Assembly (NCBI RefSeq): GCF_050434925.1 | Contig: NZ_JBNDJK010000001.1 | Location: 930,001 to 994,000, forward strand | Length of the DNA stretch: 64,000 nucleotides | Source of the DNA: Inquilinus ginsengisoli_B | GTDB lineage: Bacteria > Pseudomonadota > Alphaproteobacteria > DSM-16000 > Inquilinaceae | Direction: 5' to 3' | In this document: positions 42,975-51,767 of the stretch, piece after piece | Numbering within the stretch: position 1 is the first letter of the stretch | Layout: each line of letters opens with the position of its first letter | The notes under the pieces: generated by a model | Seen by the model: the letters and a program-made list of their open reading frames with translations, nothing else | The model's database searches: none | Told to the model about the DNA's origin: nothing | Program-made: the position numbers and the translations under genes

Positions 42975-45540
42975 TGACGATCCTGTTCGGGACGACGATG
43001 ACCTTGCGAACGGTGCGGCCCTCCAGGGCCCGGGCAACATTGGCGTCGGCCAGCGCGGCCTCGCGCGCCGTCGCCTCGTCCACGTCGCGCGGCAGCACGA
43101 TGGTGGCGCGCAGCTTGCCGTTGACCTGGACCGCGACCTTGGCGGTGTCGTCGACCAGCAGCGCCGGGTCGGCCTTCGGCCAGGGCGCGTCGGCCAGGAG
43201 CCCGTCATGGCCCAGATGCTGCCACAGCGCCTCGCCGACATGCGGCACCATCGGGCCGATCAGCCGGACCACGCCGTCGAAGACCTCGCGCAGGGCCCAG
43301 GCCTCGCCCTGCCCCGACCCGTCGATCTTCGCGACCAGGTTGGTCAGCTCGCGGATGCGGGCCACGGCCTTGTTGAAGTGGAACCGCTCCAGATCGTCGC
43401 CGACGCCGGCAATGGTCTTGTGCAGCGCCCTGCGCAGCCCTTCGGCCGCCGGGCTGAAGCCGTTCGGCGGCGGCGACCCGGCCGCGGGCAGCGCCACCGG
43501 GGCCTCGGTGACCAGCCGCCACAGCTGCTGCAGATAGCGCCAGGCGCCCTCGATGCCGGCCTCGGTCCACTCCATGTCGCGCTCCGGCGGGCTGTCCGAC
43601 AGGATGAACAGCCGCGCCGCATCAGCGCCGTAGGTGTCGATGATCACCTGCGGATCGACCGTGTTGCGCTTGGACTTCGACATCTTCTCGATGCGGCCGG
43701 CGGTGACCGGCGCGCCGGCGGCCAGTGTCGTCCATACGCCCTGGTCGTCGCGGCTGACCTCGGTCGGGTACAGCCAGGCGCCGTGGGCGTCGCGATAGGT
43801 CTGGTGCGTGACCATGCCCTGGGTGAACAGCCCGGCGAAGGGCTCGTCGATGCCCAGATAGCCGCAGCGCTTCAGCGCCCGCACGAAGAAGCGCGAATAC
43901 AGCAGGTGCAGCACCGCATGCTCGATGCCGCCGACATACTGGTCCACGGGCAGCCAGCGGTCGACCGCGGCCCGGTCGAAGGCGCCCTCGGCCCGTGGCG
44001 AGCAGAAGCGTGCGAAGTACCAGGAGGATTCGAAGAAGGTGTCGAAGGTGTCGGTCTCACGCCGGGCCTCGCCGCCGCAGCTCGGGCAGGCGACGTGCTT
44101 CCAGGTCGGGTGCCGGTCCAGCGGGTTGCCCGGCTGGTCGAAGGTCACGTCCTCCGGCAGGGTCACCGGCAGCTGGTCCTCCGGCACCGGCACGATGCCG
44201 CAATGCTCGCAATGGATGATCGGGATCGGGCAGCCCCAGTAGCGCTGGCGCGACACGCCCCAGTCGCGCAGCCGATAGCGCACCGTCCCCTCGCCCGCCT
44301 TGCGCTGCTGCAGGGCGGCGATGGCGATGTCCTTGGCCTCGTCCACCGACACCGGGCGATCGGGCGTCAGCGGGCCCAGCTCGTAGGCGAAGGCGCCATC
44401 GGCGGCGACCATCGCCTCGGCCATGGTCGCGCCGTCGGGCCGGTCCGCGCCGGCCGGCCACAGCACCGGGATGATCGGCAGGCCATAGGCGCGGGCGAAG
44501 TCGAAGTCGCGCTGGTCATGCGCCGGGCAGCCGAAGATGGCGCCGGTGCCGTATTCCATCAGCACGAAATTGGCGACATAGACCGGGACCGTGAGGTTCG
44601 GGTCCAGCGGGTGGACCGCGCGCAGCCCGGTGTCGATGCCGCGCTTCTCCTGCGTCTCGATCGCCGCCTCGCTGGTGCCGCTGCGGCGGCATTCGGCGAC
44701 GAACTCGGCCACCGCCGGGCTGGCGCGGCCGATCTCCTCGGCCAGCGGGTGGTCGGGCGACACGGCGCAGAAGCTGGCGCCGAACAGCGTGTCCGGCCGG
44801 GTGGTGAAGATCTCCAGCCCGTCGTCCCTGCCCTGCAGCGGGAAGGTCACCCGGGCGCCGACCGACCGGCCGATCCAGTTCTCCTGCATCAGCCGCACGC
44901 GCTCGGGCCAGCGCTCCAGCGTCGGCAGCGCCGCCAGCAGGTCGTCGGCGAATTCGGTGATGCGCAGGAACCACTGGTTCAGGCGGCGCCGCTCGACCGG
45001 GGCGCCGGAGCGCCAGCCGCGGCCGTCGATCACCTGCTCATTGGCCAGGACGGTGTTCTCGACCGGGTCCCAGTTGACCCAGGAGTCCTTGCGATAGGCC
45101 AGGCCCGCCGCCAGGAAGTCGAGGAACATCTTCTGTTCGTGGCGGTAGTAGTCCGGATGGCAGGTCGCGATCTCGCGGTCCCAGTCCAGCGACAGCCCCA
45201 TCGACTGCAGCTGGCCGCGCATCGCCGCGATGTTCTCATAGGTCCAGGCGGCCGGATGGGCGCCGCGCTCGATCGCCGCGTTCTCCGCCGGCAGGCCGAA
45301 GGCGTCCCAGCCCATCGGGTGCAGCACGTCGAAGCCCAGCGCCCGGCGGTGCCGCGCCACCACGTCGCCCAGCGTGTAGTTGCGGACATGGCCCATATGG
45401 ATGCGCCCCGACGGGTAGGGGAACATCTCCAGCACATAGTATTTCGGCCGGTCGCCGAGCGTCTCGAGCCGGAAGGTGCCGCGCTCCCGCCACACGGCCT
45501 GCCACTGCGCTTCGGTCTCTCGGTGGTTGTAGCGGGACAT
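42961..45540 (-). CDS. leuS: Leucyl-tRNA synthetase
   Basis: Charges tRNA-Leu. The 859-residue class I enzyme has the HIGH motif as HMGH (48-51) after MFPYPSGRI, the CP1 editing domain (about 225-420) with the T-rich segment FTTRPDTLFGASF, a zinc-site-like CEHCG and CPSCGG region, and KMSKS near residue 620. The start at 45540 (MSRYNHRETEAQW) is chosen over an in-frame ATG at 45570 for agreement with the family. It is followed by overlapping lptE and holA. Confidence 0.97.
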   Translation of the reverse strand: MSRYNHRETEAQWQAVWRERGTFRLETLGDRPKYYVLEMFPYPSGRIHMGHVRNYTLGDVVARHRRALGFDVLHPMGWDAFGLPAENAAIERGAHPAAWTYENIAAMRGQLQSMGLSLDWDREIATCHPDYYRHEQKMFLDFLAAGLAYRKDSWVNWDPVENTVLANEQVIDGRGWRSGAPVERRRLNQWFLRITEFADDLLAALPTLERWPERVRLMQENWIGRSVGARVTFPLQGRDDGLEIFTTRPDTLFGASFCAVSPDHPLAEEIGRASPAVAEFVAECRRSGTSEAAIETQEKRGIDTGLRAVHPLDPNLTVPVYVANFVLMEYGTGAIFGCPAHDQRDFDFARAYGLPIIPVLWPAGADRPDGATMAEAMVAADGAFAYELGPLTPDRPVSVDEAKDIAIAALQQRKAGEGTVRYRLRDWGVSRQRYWGCPIPIIHCEHCGIVPVPEDQLPVTLPEDVTFDQPGNPLDRHPTWKHVACPSCGGEARRETDTFDTFFESSWYFARFCSPRAEGAFDRAAVDRWLPVDQYVGGIEHAVLHLLYSRFFVRALKRCGYLGIDEPFAGLFTQGMVTHQTYRDAHGAWLYPTEVSRDDQGVWTTLAAGAPVTAGRIEKMSKSKRNTVDPQVIIDTYGADAARLFILSDSPPERDMEWTEAGIEGAWRYLQQLWRLVTEAPVALPAAGSPPPNGFSPAAEGLRRALHKTIAGVGDDLERFHFNKAVARIRELTNLVAKIDGSGQGEAWALREVFDGVVRLIGPMVPHVGEALWQHLGHDGLLADAPWPKADPALLVDDTAKVAVQVNGKLRATIVLPRDVDEATAREAALADANVARALEGRTVRKVIVVPNRIVNVVG

Positions 45541-45578
45541 TTCGGTCTCTGTGCCTGCGAACCCAGGCATTTACAGGG

Positions 45579-45611
45579 AAAGGGCGCCGGGGATCAATCC
45601 CGCGGCGCCCC
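45579..45611 (-). terminator. Hairpin between the DUF3576 gene and leuS
   Basis: An eight-base stem GGGCGCCG / CGGCGCCC enclosing a second small stem (GGGAT/ATCCC). On the minus strand it is followed by TTTCCC. It could terminate or attenuate transcription from the DUF3576 gene into leuS. Confidence 0.5.
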
Positions 45612-45647
45612 GCCAAATGAATCTGCCCGCCGCCGGTCGGAAGCGGC

Positions 45648-46184
45648 CTACTGCGCCGTCTCGGTCTGCAGGCCGGTGATGCGCAGCTGCCGCGCCTTGG
45701 TCAGGATGGTGTCCTCGAGCGCGCTGGCCATGGTCGTCGGCGCCGGCGAATCCGCCCAGCCGCCCCGGCCCTGGACCTGGCGGAACACGCTGACCCGGAC
45801 GCCGTCGGAGCGGAGCTCTCGGCCCAGGATGTAGACGTTCAGCTTGTAGCGCTCACCGGGTGCGTTCGGCGCCGTGTACCAGTCGGTGACGATGGTGCCG
45901 CCGAACGGGTCGGCGCTGGTGATCGGCATGAAGGACACGGTGTCGAGGCTGGCGCGCCATAGATAGGCGTTGACGCCGAGCACCGCGCCCTCGCCGAGAT
46001 CCTTGTTCTGGTCGGCGCCGCCGCCGAAGCTCAGGCCGCCCTCGCCGAAGACGCTCTGGGTCGGGGTCCGCTCGCGGGACGGGCCCAGCTCCGGGGTCGG
46101 TCCGACCTTGACCCCATCGTCGGAGGAGCAGGCGGCGAGCGACAGGGCAACCGTCGCCAGGGCGATCAGGACTCTCGGCGGCAT
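45648..46184 (-). CDS. DUF3576 lipoprotein
   Basis: A 178-residue predicted outer-membrane lipoprotein. The signal MPPRVLIALATVALSLAAC gives a lipid-modified cysteine at 19. The DUF3576 domain (about 60-178) shows LGVNAYLWRASLDTVSFMPI, SADPFGGTIVTDWY and YKLNVYILGRELRSDGVRVS. The family is restricted mainly to alphaproteobacteria and usually sits upstream of leuS-lptE. By context a role in envelope assembly is plausible but unproven. Confidence 0.9.
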   Translation of the reverse strand: MPPRVLIALATVALSLAACSSDDGVKVGPTPELGPSRERTPTQSVFGEGGLSFGGGADQNKDLGEGAVLGVNAYLWRASLDTVSFMPITSADPFGGTIVTDWYTAPNAPGERYKLNVYILGRELRSDGVRVSVFRQVQGRGGWADSPAPTTMASALEDTILTKARQLRITGLQTETAQ

Positions 46185-46200
46185 GGGCGGGGCCAGATAG

Positions 46201-46229
46201 AAAAAGGGAGCGGCATGATAGCCGCTCCC
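46201..46229 (-). terminator. Intrinsic terminator after the porin gene
   Basis: A nine-base perfect stem GGGAGCGGC / GCCGCTCCC with a 6-nt loop (46206-46229), followed on the minus strand by TTTTT (A-run 46201-46205). It lies 31 bp beyond the porin stop. Confidence 0.88.
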
Positions 46230-46259
46230 TTCTCGAAGGCTAGCTTTTTATCGGTTCGA

Positions 46260-47435
46260 TCAGAACGCGACCGAGACGCCGGTCAGGAACGTCGCCTGTT
46301 CCCACGACTTGTCGTCGTTGATGAAGTTGCCCCCGCCGAGATTCTGCTTGCGGAAGTTCTGGATCTCGTAGATCACCTCGGCATAGGTGTTCAGGCCCGG
46401 CGCCAGGGTGTAGTTCACGGTCGCGGTGGCAATGTGGTTGTCCTTCAGGTCGAAGGCATCGCCGGCCGCATCCTGGGTCATGTTGTTGTTCTTGTCGGCC
46501 CAGGTATAGGCATAGCCGAGACCGAAGTTCAGCGCACCCAGGCTGTAGCCGAGGCCAAGCCCGATGGTGTCGAAGTTCTTGTCGGTCGCACCCGCGCCGA
46601 AGCCGCTTGGCGTGCCGACCCAGACGAGGCTGGCGACGATGCCGCCGAAGCCGACCTGAGCGCCGGCACTGTAGGTCTCAAGATCCCAATGCTGGTCGAT
46701 GCCGTTGGCATAGCTGGCCGTGCCGCGGACCTTGACGCTGGTGCCGTCGAACTCGCCCTCGTAGCCGACGCCGCCGCTGATGGCGTTCTCGTAGATCTGG
46801 CCGCCGTCGAACAGGTCGGCGCGGCCCTGGGTGCCGTTGCTGAGGTTCTTGTCGTCGGAGATCACCGGGGTGAAGCCGACGGCGAAGATGAAGCCGCCGA
46901 TGCTCGGCGACGAGTACTTGATGCTGGTGCTCTTATCCAGGCCCGACTGGTAGGTCGGGTCGAGCGAGAAGAAGTTGCCGCCGCCGTAGCGGTAGTTGCC
47001 GTCCAGGCCGTCGCCGTAGCCGCCCTGCGCGTTCAGGATGTCGTCGGGCGCGAAGAAGTAGCCGAAGTCGCCGGCCACCTGCGGCGAGTCGCCGAGGGTG
47101 ACGGTACCGAACTCACCCTTCAAATAGATATATTGGCGGTCGACCGTGACGTCCTGGCGCCGGTTGACGTTGTTCATACGGATGCGGGCGCCGTATTCCA
47201 GCCCGCTGTCGGTGACGTTCTTGAAATCGAACTGCAGACGGCCGTTCGAGTTGAAGTCGTATTCGCGGTCACGCTGGTCGTCGGTGGAGCCGATGATCAG
47301 GCCCGCTTCCCAGGCGACGAAACCGCTGATCTTCAGGCTCAGACCGGACGTCACCGGAACATCTTCCGCGAACGCCGGCATCGCCACCAGAGCGGCAGCG
47401 GCCAGCGCCGTCCCACCCAGCAGAATCTTCTTCAT
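46260..47435 (-). CDS. Outer-membrane porin
   Basis: A 391-residue beta-barrel protein. The signal peptide MKKILLGGTALAAAALVAMP ends at AFA|ED. The barrel shows alternating aromatic strands such as LSLKISGFVAWEAGLIIG, LEYGARIRMNN and YIYLKGEFGTVTLG (gram-negative porin family signature). It closes with a terminal phenylalanine (TGVSVAF), the BAM recognition signal. The Shine-Dalgarno sequence AGGAGG stands seven bases before the ATG. It probably lets small hydrophilic solutes diffuse. It is a monocistronic gene with its own terminator. Confidence 0.93.
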   Translation of the reverse strand: MKKILLGGTALAAAALVAMPAFAEDVPVTSGLSLKISGFVAWEAGLIIGSTDDQRDREYDFNSNGRLQFDFKNVTDSGLEYGARIRMNNVNRRQDVTVDRQYIYLKGEFGTVTLGDSPQVAGDFGYFFAPDDILNAQGGYGDGLDGNYRYGGGNFFSLDPTYQSGLDKSTSIKYSSPSIGGFIFAVGFTPVISDDKNLSNGTQGRADLFDGGQIYENAISGGVGYEGEFDGTSVKVRGTASYANGIDQHWDLETYSAGAQVGFGGIVASLVWVGTPSGFGAGATDKNFDTIGLGLGYSLGALNFGLGYAYTWADKNNNMTQDAAGDAFDLKDNHIATATVNYTLAPGLNTYAEVIYEIQNFRKQNLGGGNFINDDKSWEQATFLTGVSVAF

Positions 47436-47882
47436 TCCTACCTCCTAACGCGGCCGAGCGGCCGGATGTCCCTTAGATGTCCCCTCGAAGACGACACCAC
47501 AGCCAGGGTGCGAATGGCGTCGATCTGCAGGTTATACGGGGCAGCCATGCCGCCCGACAATCCGCAAGTTGCACAGAAGTCACAAAAGCTGGGACGTGTG
47601 GTTCCATTGCAACATGCCGCCGGAACAGTCCCGCGGGAAACGAAGCGGCGGTGAGCGATTCGCTAGAACCCAGGTACATTGGGGATTGTCCGGCACCGCG
47701 GCGCGACACCCTGCGCCTGTTAAGCCCCTGCGGCGCCAAGCCGCGCTCCGGCTCGTGGCGTTGCAATTGCGCATCGGCGTGCCGGATTGTCGCACTATGA
47801 CGGCCATCACACCTGCGGACCTTGCCGTCCGCCCGTGCCGCGGGCGTTGCAATCTCCCATCATTGTGCCGGATTCTGGCGGC
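47436..47882. other. 447-bp intergenic region between the porin gene and yggS
   Basis: The divergent region, with the porin promoter expected near its left end and the yggS promoter near its right end. I see no gene. The octamer GTTGCAAT occurs three times (47606-47613 reversed, 47760-47767, 47846-47853), and a near-repeat GTGCCGGATT occurs twice near the yggS end. Base composition is less GC-rich than the neighbouring genes. Confidence 0.5.
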
Positions 47883-48575
47883 ATGACGACCAACCCACTC
47901 GCAGATTCGATCGCATCGCTCCGATCGCGGATCGCGGCCGCCGCCCGGGCCGCCGGCCGCGATCCCGCCGCGGTCACCCTCGTCGCCGTCTCCAAGGTCC
48001 AGCCGGAGGACCGCATCGAGGCCGCGCTCGCCGCCGGCCAGCTTGTGTTCGGCGAGAACCGGGTGCAGGAGGCGCATGCCCGCTGGGCCGAGCGCCGCGC
48101 GGCTCGGCCGGATCTGCAGCTGCGGCTGGTCGGGCCGCTGCAGACCAACAAGGCCAAGGATGCGGTGCGGCTGTTCGACGTGATCGAGACGGTCGACCGC
48201 CCGAAGCTGGCGCGCGGCCTGGCCGAGGCGATGGCGGCGACCGGCCGCACGCTCGACTGCCTGATCCAGGTCAACACCGGCGAGGAGCCGCAGAAGGCCG
48301 GCGTGCTGCCGCGCGAGACCGAGGGCCTCTACCGGCTGTGCACCGGGGAATGCGGCCTGACGGTCCGTGGCCTGATGTGCATCCCGCCGGTGGAGGAGCC
48401 GCCGGCGCTGCACTTCGCGCTGCTGGCCGACCTGGCCGCGCGGCTCGGCCTGCCGGTGCTGAGCATGGGGATGAGCGACGATTTCGAGACCGCGGTGCGC
48501 TATGGCGCCACCCATGTTCGGGTCGGCACCGCCCTGTTCGGCACCCGGGTCCTGCCCCAGCCTAGGGTTGCCTGA
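47883..48575 (+). CDS. PLP homeostasis protein YggS/PROSC
   Basis: A 230-residue single-domain pyridoxal-phosphate protein that balances vitamin B6 and amino acid pools rather than catalysing a known reaction. The PLP lysine is K38 in LVAVSKVQ, followed by FGENRVQEA, GPLQTNKAK and the phosphate-binding SMGMSDDFETAVRYGATHVR. The start at 47883 gives the normal length. It overlaps the convergent L,D-transpeptidase gene by 14 bp. Confidence 0.94.
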   Translation: MTTNPLADSIASLRSRIAAAARAAGRDPAAVTLVAVSKVQPEDRIEAALAAGQLVFGENRVQEAHARWAERRAARPDLQLRLVGPLQTNKAKDAVRLFDVIETVDRPKLARGLAEAMAATGRTLDCLIQVNTGEEPQKAGVLPRETEGLYRLCTGECGLTVRGLMCIPPVEEPPALHFALLADLAARLGLPVLSMGMSDDFETAVRYGATHVRVGTALFGTRVLPQPRVA

Positions 48576-49062
48576 GCACCAGCGTGTCGCCGGGCGCAGC
48601 CGCTGCCAGCAGCTCGAGCAGGTCGGCCCGGGCGAGGGCGACGCAGCCATCGGTCGGGCCCCAGTCGGGCCGGGCCAGATGGACGAACACGGCGCTGCCC
48701 AGGCCGGCGACCGGCGGGTCGTCATTGTGGCCGATCACGATCACCAGGTCGTAGAGCGCGTCGTCGCGCCACATCCGCTCGTGCCGGGCGGGATGGGGCA
48801 GGCGGACCGGGCGGTTGTAGGCCGGGTCGGCGGGTTCGTCGCACCAGCCGTCCTCGGGCGCGATCGCGGCGCAGGGCAGGGCGGTCGTGGGGGCGGGGCC
48901 GCGGTCCGGCCGGTACAGCACCCGGCGCAGCGGGAACCGCCCGGTCGGCGTCGCCCCGTCGCCTTCGCGCTTGTCCGGCCGCACGCCGCCCTTGCCCAGG
49001 GCGCAGGCCCTGCGGCCGGCGCCCCAGTCGATCCATCCCGCCGCCGAGACCACCACCTCCAC
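48562..49062 (-). CDS. YkuD-type L,D-transpeptidase without signal peptide
   Basis: A 166-residue protein of the L,D-transpeptidase catalytic fold. The active-site motif is H128-L-A-R-P-x-W-G-P-T-D-G-C140 (FVHLARPDWGPTDGCVAL), and the GATPTGRFPLRRV segment is typical of this sub-branch. No signal peptide or membrane anchor is visible from the GTG start at 49062, so the cell location is unclear. Relatives crosslink peptidoglycan or attach lipoproteins. It is divergent from the response regulator gene with 54 bp between starts. Confidence 0.85.
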   Translation of the reverse strand: MEVVVSAAGWIDWGAGRRACALGKGGVRPDKREGDGATPTGRFPLRRVLYRPDRGPAPTTALPCAAIAPEDGWCDEPADPAYNRPVRLPHPARHERMWRDDALYDLVIVIGHNDDPPVAGLGSAVFVHLARPDWGPTDGCVALARADLLELLAAAAPGDTLVLRQP

Positions 49063-49116
49063 CGCTTCGCCTCCTCTCGGTCGCCATCGCCGCCGACCGT
49101 GCTAGATTGCCCACCC

Positions 49117-49845
49117 ATGGCCATCGCATCCGATACGCCCGACACCAGGAAGCGGCTTCTTCTCGCCTGCGGCAACAGTTCGCTGCGCGCGCTGCTGGGC
49201 GAGCAGTTCGCGGCGTCGGCCGATTTCGCAGCCACGGCGGTGGCGGAGGCGGCGGCGGCCGAGGCGGCGGTCGCCGGCGGCGATTTCGCCGCTGCGGTCA
49301 TCGACGACGCGATCGTCGATGATGAGGCGGGCGGTCCGGCGCCCGAGACGCTGTGCGGCCGGCTGCGCGATTCCGGCCTTGCCGGGCCGATCCTGGCGAT
49401 CGGCGACCGGGCCGAGCGCTTCGCTGATGCCGATGCGACGCTGCGCCCGCCGATCCGGATCGGCGTGCTGCTGAACAGCCTGCGCGCCGCCCTGGCCCGG
49501 CGCGGCCAGGCCCGGCCGGACCCCGATCTCGGCCCCTACCGCTTCGACCCCACCGGCCTGCGCCTGACCCACACGGCCGACGGGCGGGAGATCCGGCTGA
49601 CCGCCAAGGAGGCGGCGATCCTGCGCCATCTGCGCCGGCAGGACGGCGCCATCGTGCCGCGGGACGCCCTGCTCGACGCCGTCTGGGGATATGCGTCCGG
49701 AGTCGCCACACATACGGTGGAGACCCATATCTATCGTCTGCGGCGCAAGATCGAGGCCGACCCGGCGCGGCCGGTGCTGCTGCTGACCGTCCCCGGGGGC
49801 TATGCCCTGGGCGGGCAGACGCCGGGCGAGGAGAAAGGGCGGTGA
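49117..49845 (+). CDS. OmpR-type response regulator with degenerate receiver domain
   Basis: A 242-residue regulator. The C-terminal winged helix (about 140-235) is canonical: ADGREIRLTAKEAAILRHLR, ALLDAVWGYASGVATHTVET, then HIYRLRRKIE and LLTVPGGYAL. The N-terminal half has receiver-like spacing, but the acidic pair is replaced (LLLACGNSS), and the usual lysine-proline is TLRPPIRIG. Only the VIDD segment (about 62-65) could hold a phospho-acceptor. It may work without phosphorylation. The ATG at 49117 is the likely start; no histidine kinase gene is adjacent. Confidence 0.85.
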   Translation: MAIASDTPDTRKRLLLACGNSSLRALLGEQFAASADFAATAVAEAAAAEAAVAGGDFAAAVIDDAIVDDEAGGPAPETLCGRLRDSGLAGPILAIGDRAERFADADATLRPPIRIGVLLNSLRAALARRGQARPDPDLGPYRFDPTGLRLTHTADGREIRLTAKEAAILRHLRRQDGAIVPRDALLDAVWGYASGVATHTVETHIYRLRRKIEADPARPVLLLTVPGGYALGGQTPGEEKGR

Positions 49846-50028
49846 GTCCGGTGATGCATCCTGTGACGGGCGACACAGACACGGGGTCCCGGCCGTGTTT
49901 CACCATCAATATGTCGAAAAGACCTTTTTTCTCGACTCGTGCGACTCGGTGCGCGAATGTTCCCTCCGCCGGCGTCCTCGGACGTGACGGATGGTTTCCC
50001 GCGCGCCGAGAGTCAGACTGACGCGCCG

Positions 50029-50862
50029 ATGGCGAAAACGAGCGACCTCATGCTCCGGTTCTGGGGTGTTCGCGGCAGCATCGCCTGCCCGGCCTCCTGC
50101 AACATGCGCTATGGCGGCAACACCAGCTGCATCGAGATCCGGCGCGGCGACGACCTCCTGGTCATCGACGGCGGCACCGGTCTGCGCGATCTCGGCCACC
50201 GGCTGATGGAGGAGGGGCGGCCGGATGTCGACGTCTTCTTCACCCACACCCATTGGGACCATGTCTGCGGCGTGCCGTTCTTCAAGCCGGCCTATGCCAA
50301 GGGCCGCAAGGTGCGTTTTTGGGCCGGCCACCTGAAACCGCAGAACAAATCGATCTATTCGGTGTTGTGCGAGACGATGATGGCGCCGCTGTTCCCGGTG
50401 CCGATCGGCGTTTTCCAGGACTGCGAGTATCACGATTTCGACTGTGGCACCCCGATGGAGCCCTTCCCGGGCATCAAGCTCAGCACCTGCTGGCTCAACC
50501 ACCCGAACCTCGCCTGCGGCTACCGCATCGATGTCGGGGGCAAGAGCATCTGCATCATCACCGACACCGAGCATCGGCCGGAGGGGGTGGACCAGGTCAT
50601 CGCCGATTTCGTTCGCGGCGCCGACATCATGGTGTATGACGCCATGTTCACGGATGAGGAGTATCCGAGATTTGTCGGCTGGGGCCATTCGACCTGGCAG
50701 GAGGCACTCAAGCTCGCGGATGCGGCTGATGTCGGCCGGGTCGTGCTGTTCCACCACGATCCCAATCACGATGACGCGTTCCTGGACCGGATCGCGGATG
50801 CCGCGGACCGCCGGCGTCCCGGGACGCTGGTCGCGCATGAAGGCATGACGTTGCACCCTTGA
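50029..50862 (+). CDS. Metallo-beta-lactamase-superfamily protein (PhnP/RNase Z-like core)
   Basis: A 277-residue MBL-fold protein starting MAKTSDLMLRFWGVRGSIAC. The metal signature THTHWDH gives H73, H75, D77 and H78; later ligands are HPNLACGYR, ITDTEH and FHHDPNHDD. The RFWGVRGS start and GGNTSC are shared with a group of cyclic-nucleotide or RNA phosphodiesterase-like enzymes. An upstream GTG (49939) would add 30 residues. The stop overlaps the methyltransferase start as TTGA. Confidence 0.85.
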   Translation: MAKTSDLMLRFWGVRGSIACPASCNMRYGGNTSCIEIRRGDDLLVIDGGTGLRDLGHRLMEEGRPDVDVFFTHTHWDHVCGVPFFKPAYAKGRKVRFWAGHLKPQNKSIYSVLCETMMAPLFPVPIGVFQDCEYHDFDCGTPMEPFPGIKLSTCWLNHPNLACGYRIDVGGKSICIITDTEHRPEGVDQVIADFVRGADIMVYDAMFTDEEYPRFVGWGHSTWQEALKLADAADVGRVVLFHHDPNHDDAFLDRIADAADRRRPGTLVAHEGMTLHP

Positions 50863-51749
50863 GTACCGTACCTCCTGATTTCGGCCGCCGCCTGCGACGC
50901 TGGCGCCTCGGCCTCGCCACGCTGTTCGGCCGCCAGCCGAAGGGCTTCTTCATCCCCTGCAGCTATGCCGACGAGGTGCCGGACACGCTCCTGCCCTATG
51001 CCGGGCACGAGGCGCTGTTTCGCGCCTCCGAGCCGGTGTTCCAGGCCGTGCTCGACGTCATCGACGGCTATCGCGACGGGCTGCTGGCGATCGGCGCGAC
51101 CGAGCGCGACTCGCCGCCGCCGCAGCCGCGCTGGAACCAGGGCTGGTTCGCCCGCCTCGACGCCGCCGCGGCCTATGCCATGGTGCGGGCGCGGCAGCCC
51201 GCGCGGATCGTCGAGGTCGGGTCCGGCCATTCCACCCGTTTCATGATCCGGGCGGCGGTCGACGGCGACCTGGCGATGGAGTTCACCGCCATCGACCCGG
51301 CACCGCGGGCCAGCATTGCCGAGCTCGGCATCACCCATCTCGAGCAGACGGTGCAGGAGGCCGGGGTCGAGCCGTATCGCGACCTGGCCGAAGGCGACAT
51401 CCTGTTCATCGATTCAAGCCACATCGCCATGCCCGGCACGGATGTGGACTTCCTGGTCAACCAGGTGCTGCCTTGCCTGGCGCCGGGCGTGCTGGTGCAC
51501 ATCCACGACATCTGCCTGCCCGACCCATATCCCGATGAATGGGGCTGGCGCGGCTACAACGAGCAGCAGGTGGTGGCGGCGCTGCTGACCGGCGCCGGCT
51601 TCAAGCCGGTCTTCGCCAGCCACTACGCGGCGACGCGCATGGCCGAGGCGGTGTCCCGCACCGTGATCGGCCAGCTGCCGTTGCGCGACGGCACGCCCGA
51701 GACCAGCCTGTGGCTGGAGAAGGCCTCACAGCCGTTGGCGTATCTCTGA
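50859..51749 (+). CDS. Class I SAM-dependent methyltransferase
   Basis: A 296-residue protein of the Methyltransf_24 type. The SAM loop is IVEVGSGHSTRFMIRAA (about 115-131), followed by MEFTAIDPAPRASIAELG, then LFIDSSHIAMPGTDVDF and VLVHIHDICLPDPYPDEWG. The rare TTG start at 50859 is accepted because it overlaps the preceding stop as TTGA. Related proteins methylate sugars or small metabolites, often in glycan or natural-product contexts. The substrate is unknown. Confidence 0.82.
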   Translation: MSTVPPDFGRRLRRWRLGLATLFGRQPKGFFIPCSYADEVPDTLLPYAGHEALFRASEPVFQAVLDVIDGYRDGLLAIGATERDSPPPQPRWNQGWFARLDAAAAYAMVRARQPARIVEVGSGHSTRFMIRAAVDGDLAMEFTAIDPAPRASIAELGITHLEQTVQEAGVEPYRDLAEGDILFIDSSHIAMPGTDVDFLVNQVLPCLAPGVLVHIHDICLPDPYPDEWGWRGYNEQQVVAALLTGAGFKPVFASHYAATRMAEAVSRTVIGQLPLRDGTPETSLWLEKASQPLAYL

Positions 51750-51767
51750 GCGCATCCGCGGGACCTT

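Noticed and set aside
43207..45834. An 875-codon plus-strand frame antisense to leuS
   Set aside because: It is a mirror of the leuS codon pattern at high GC. The leuS product has HMGH, KMSKS and editing motifs, whereas the antisense product has none.
48502..49116. Upstream extension of the response regulator frame to 48502
   Set aside because: The extension lies antisense to the L,D-transpeptidase gene and has no homology features. The regulator is complete from the ATG at 49117.
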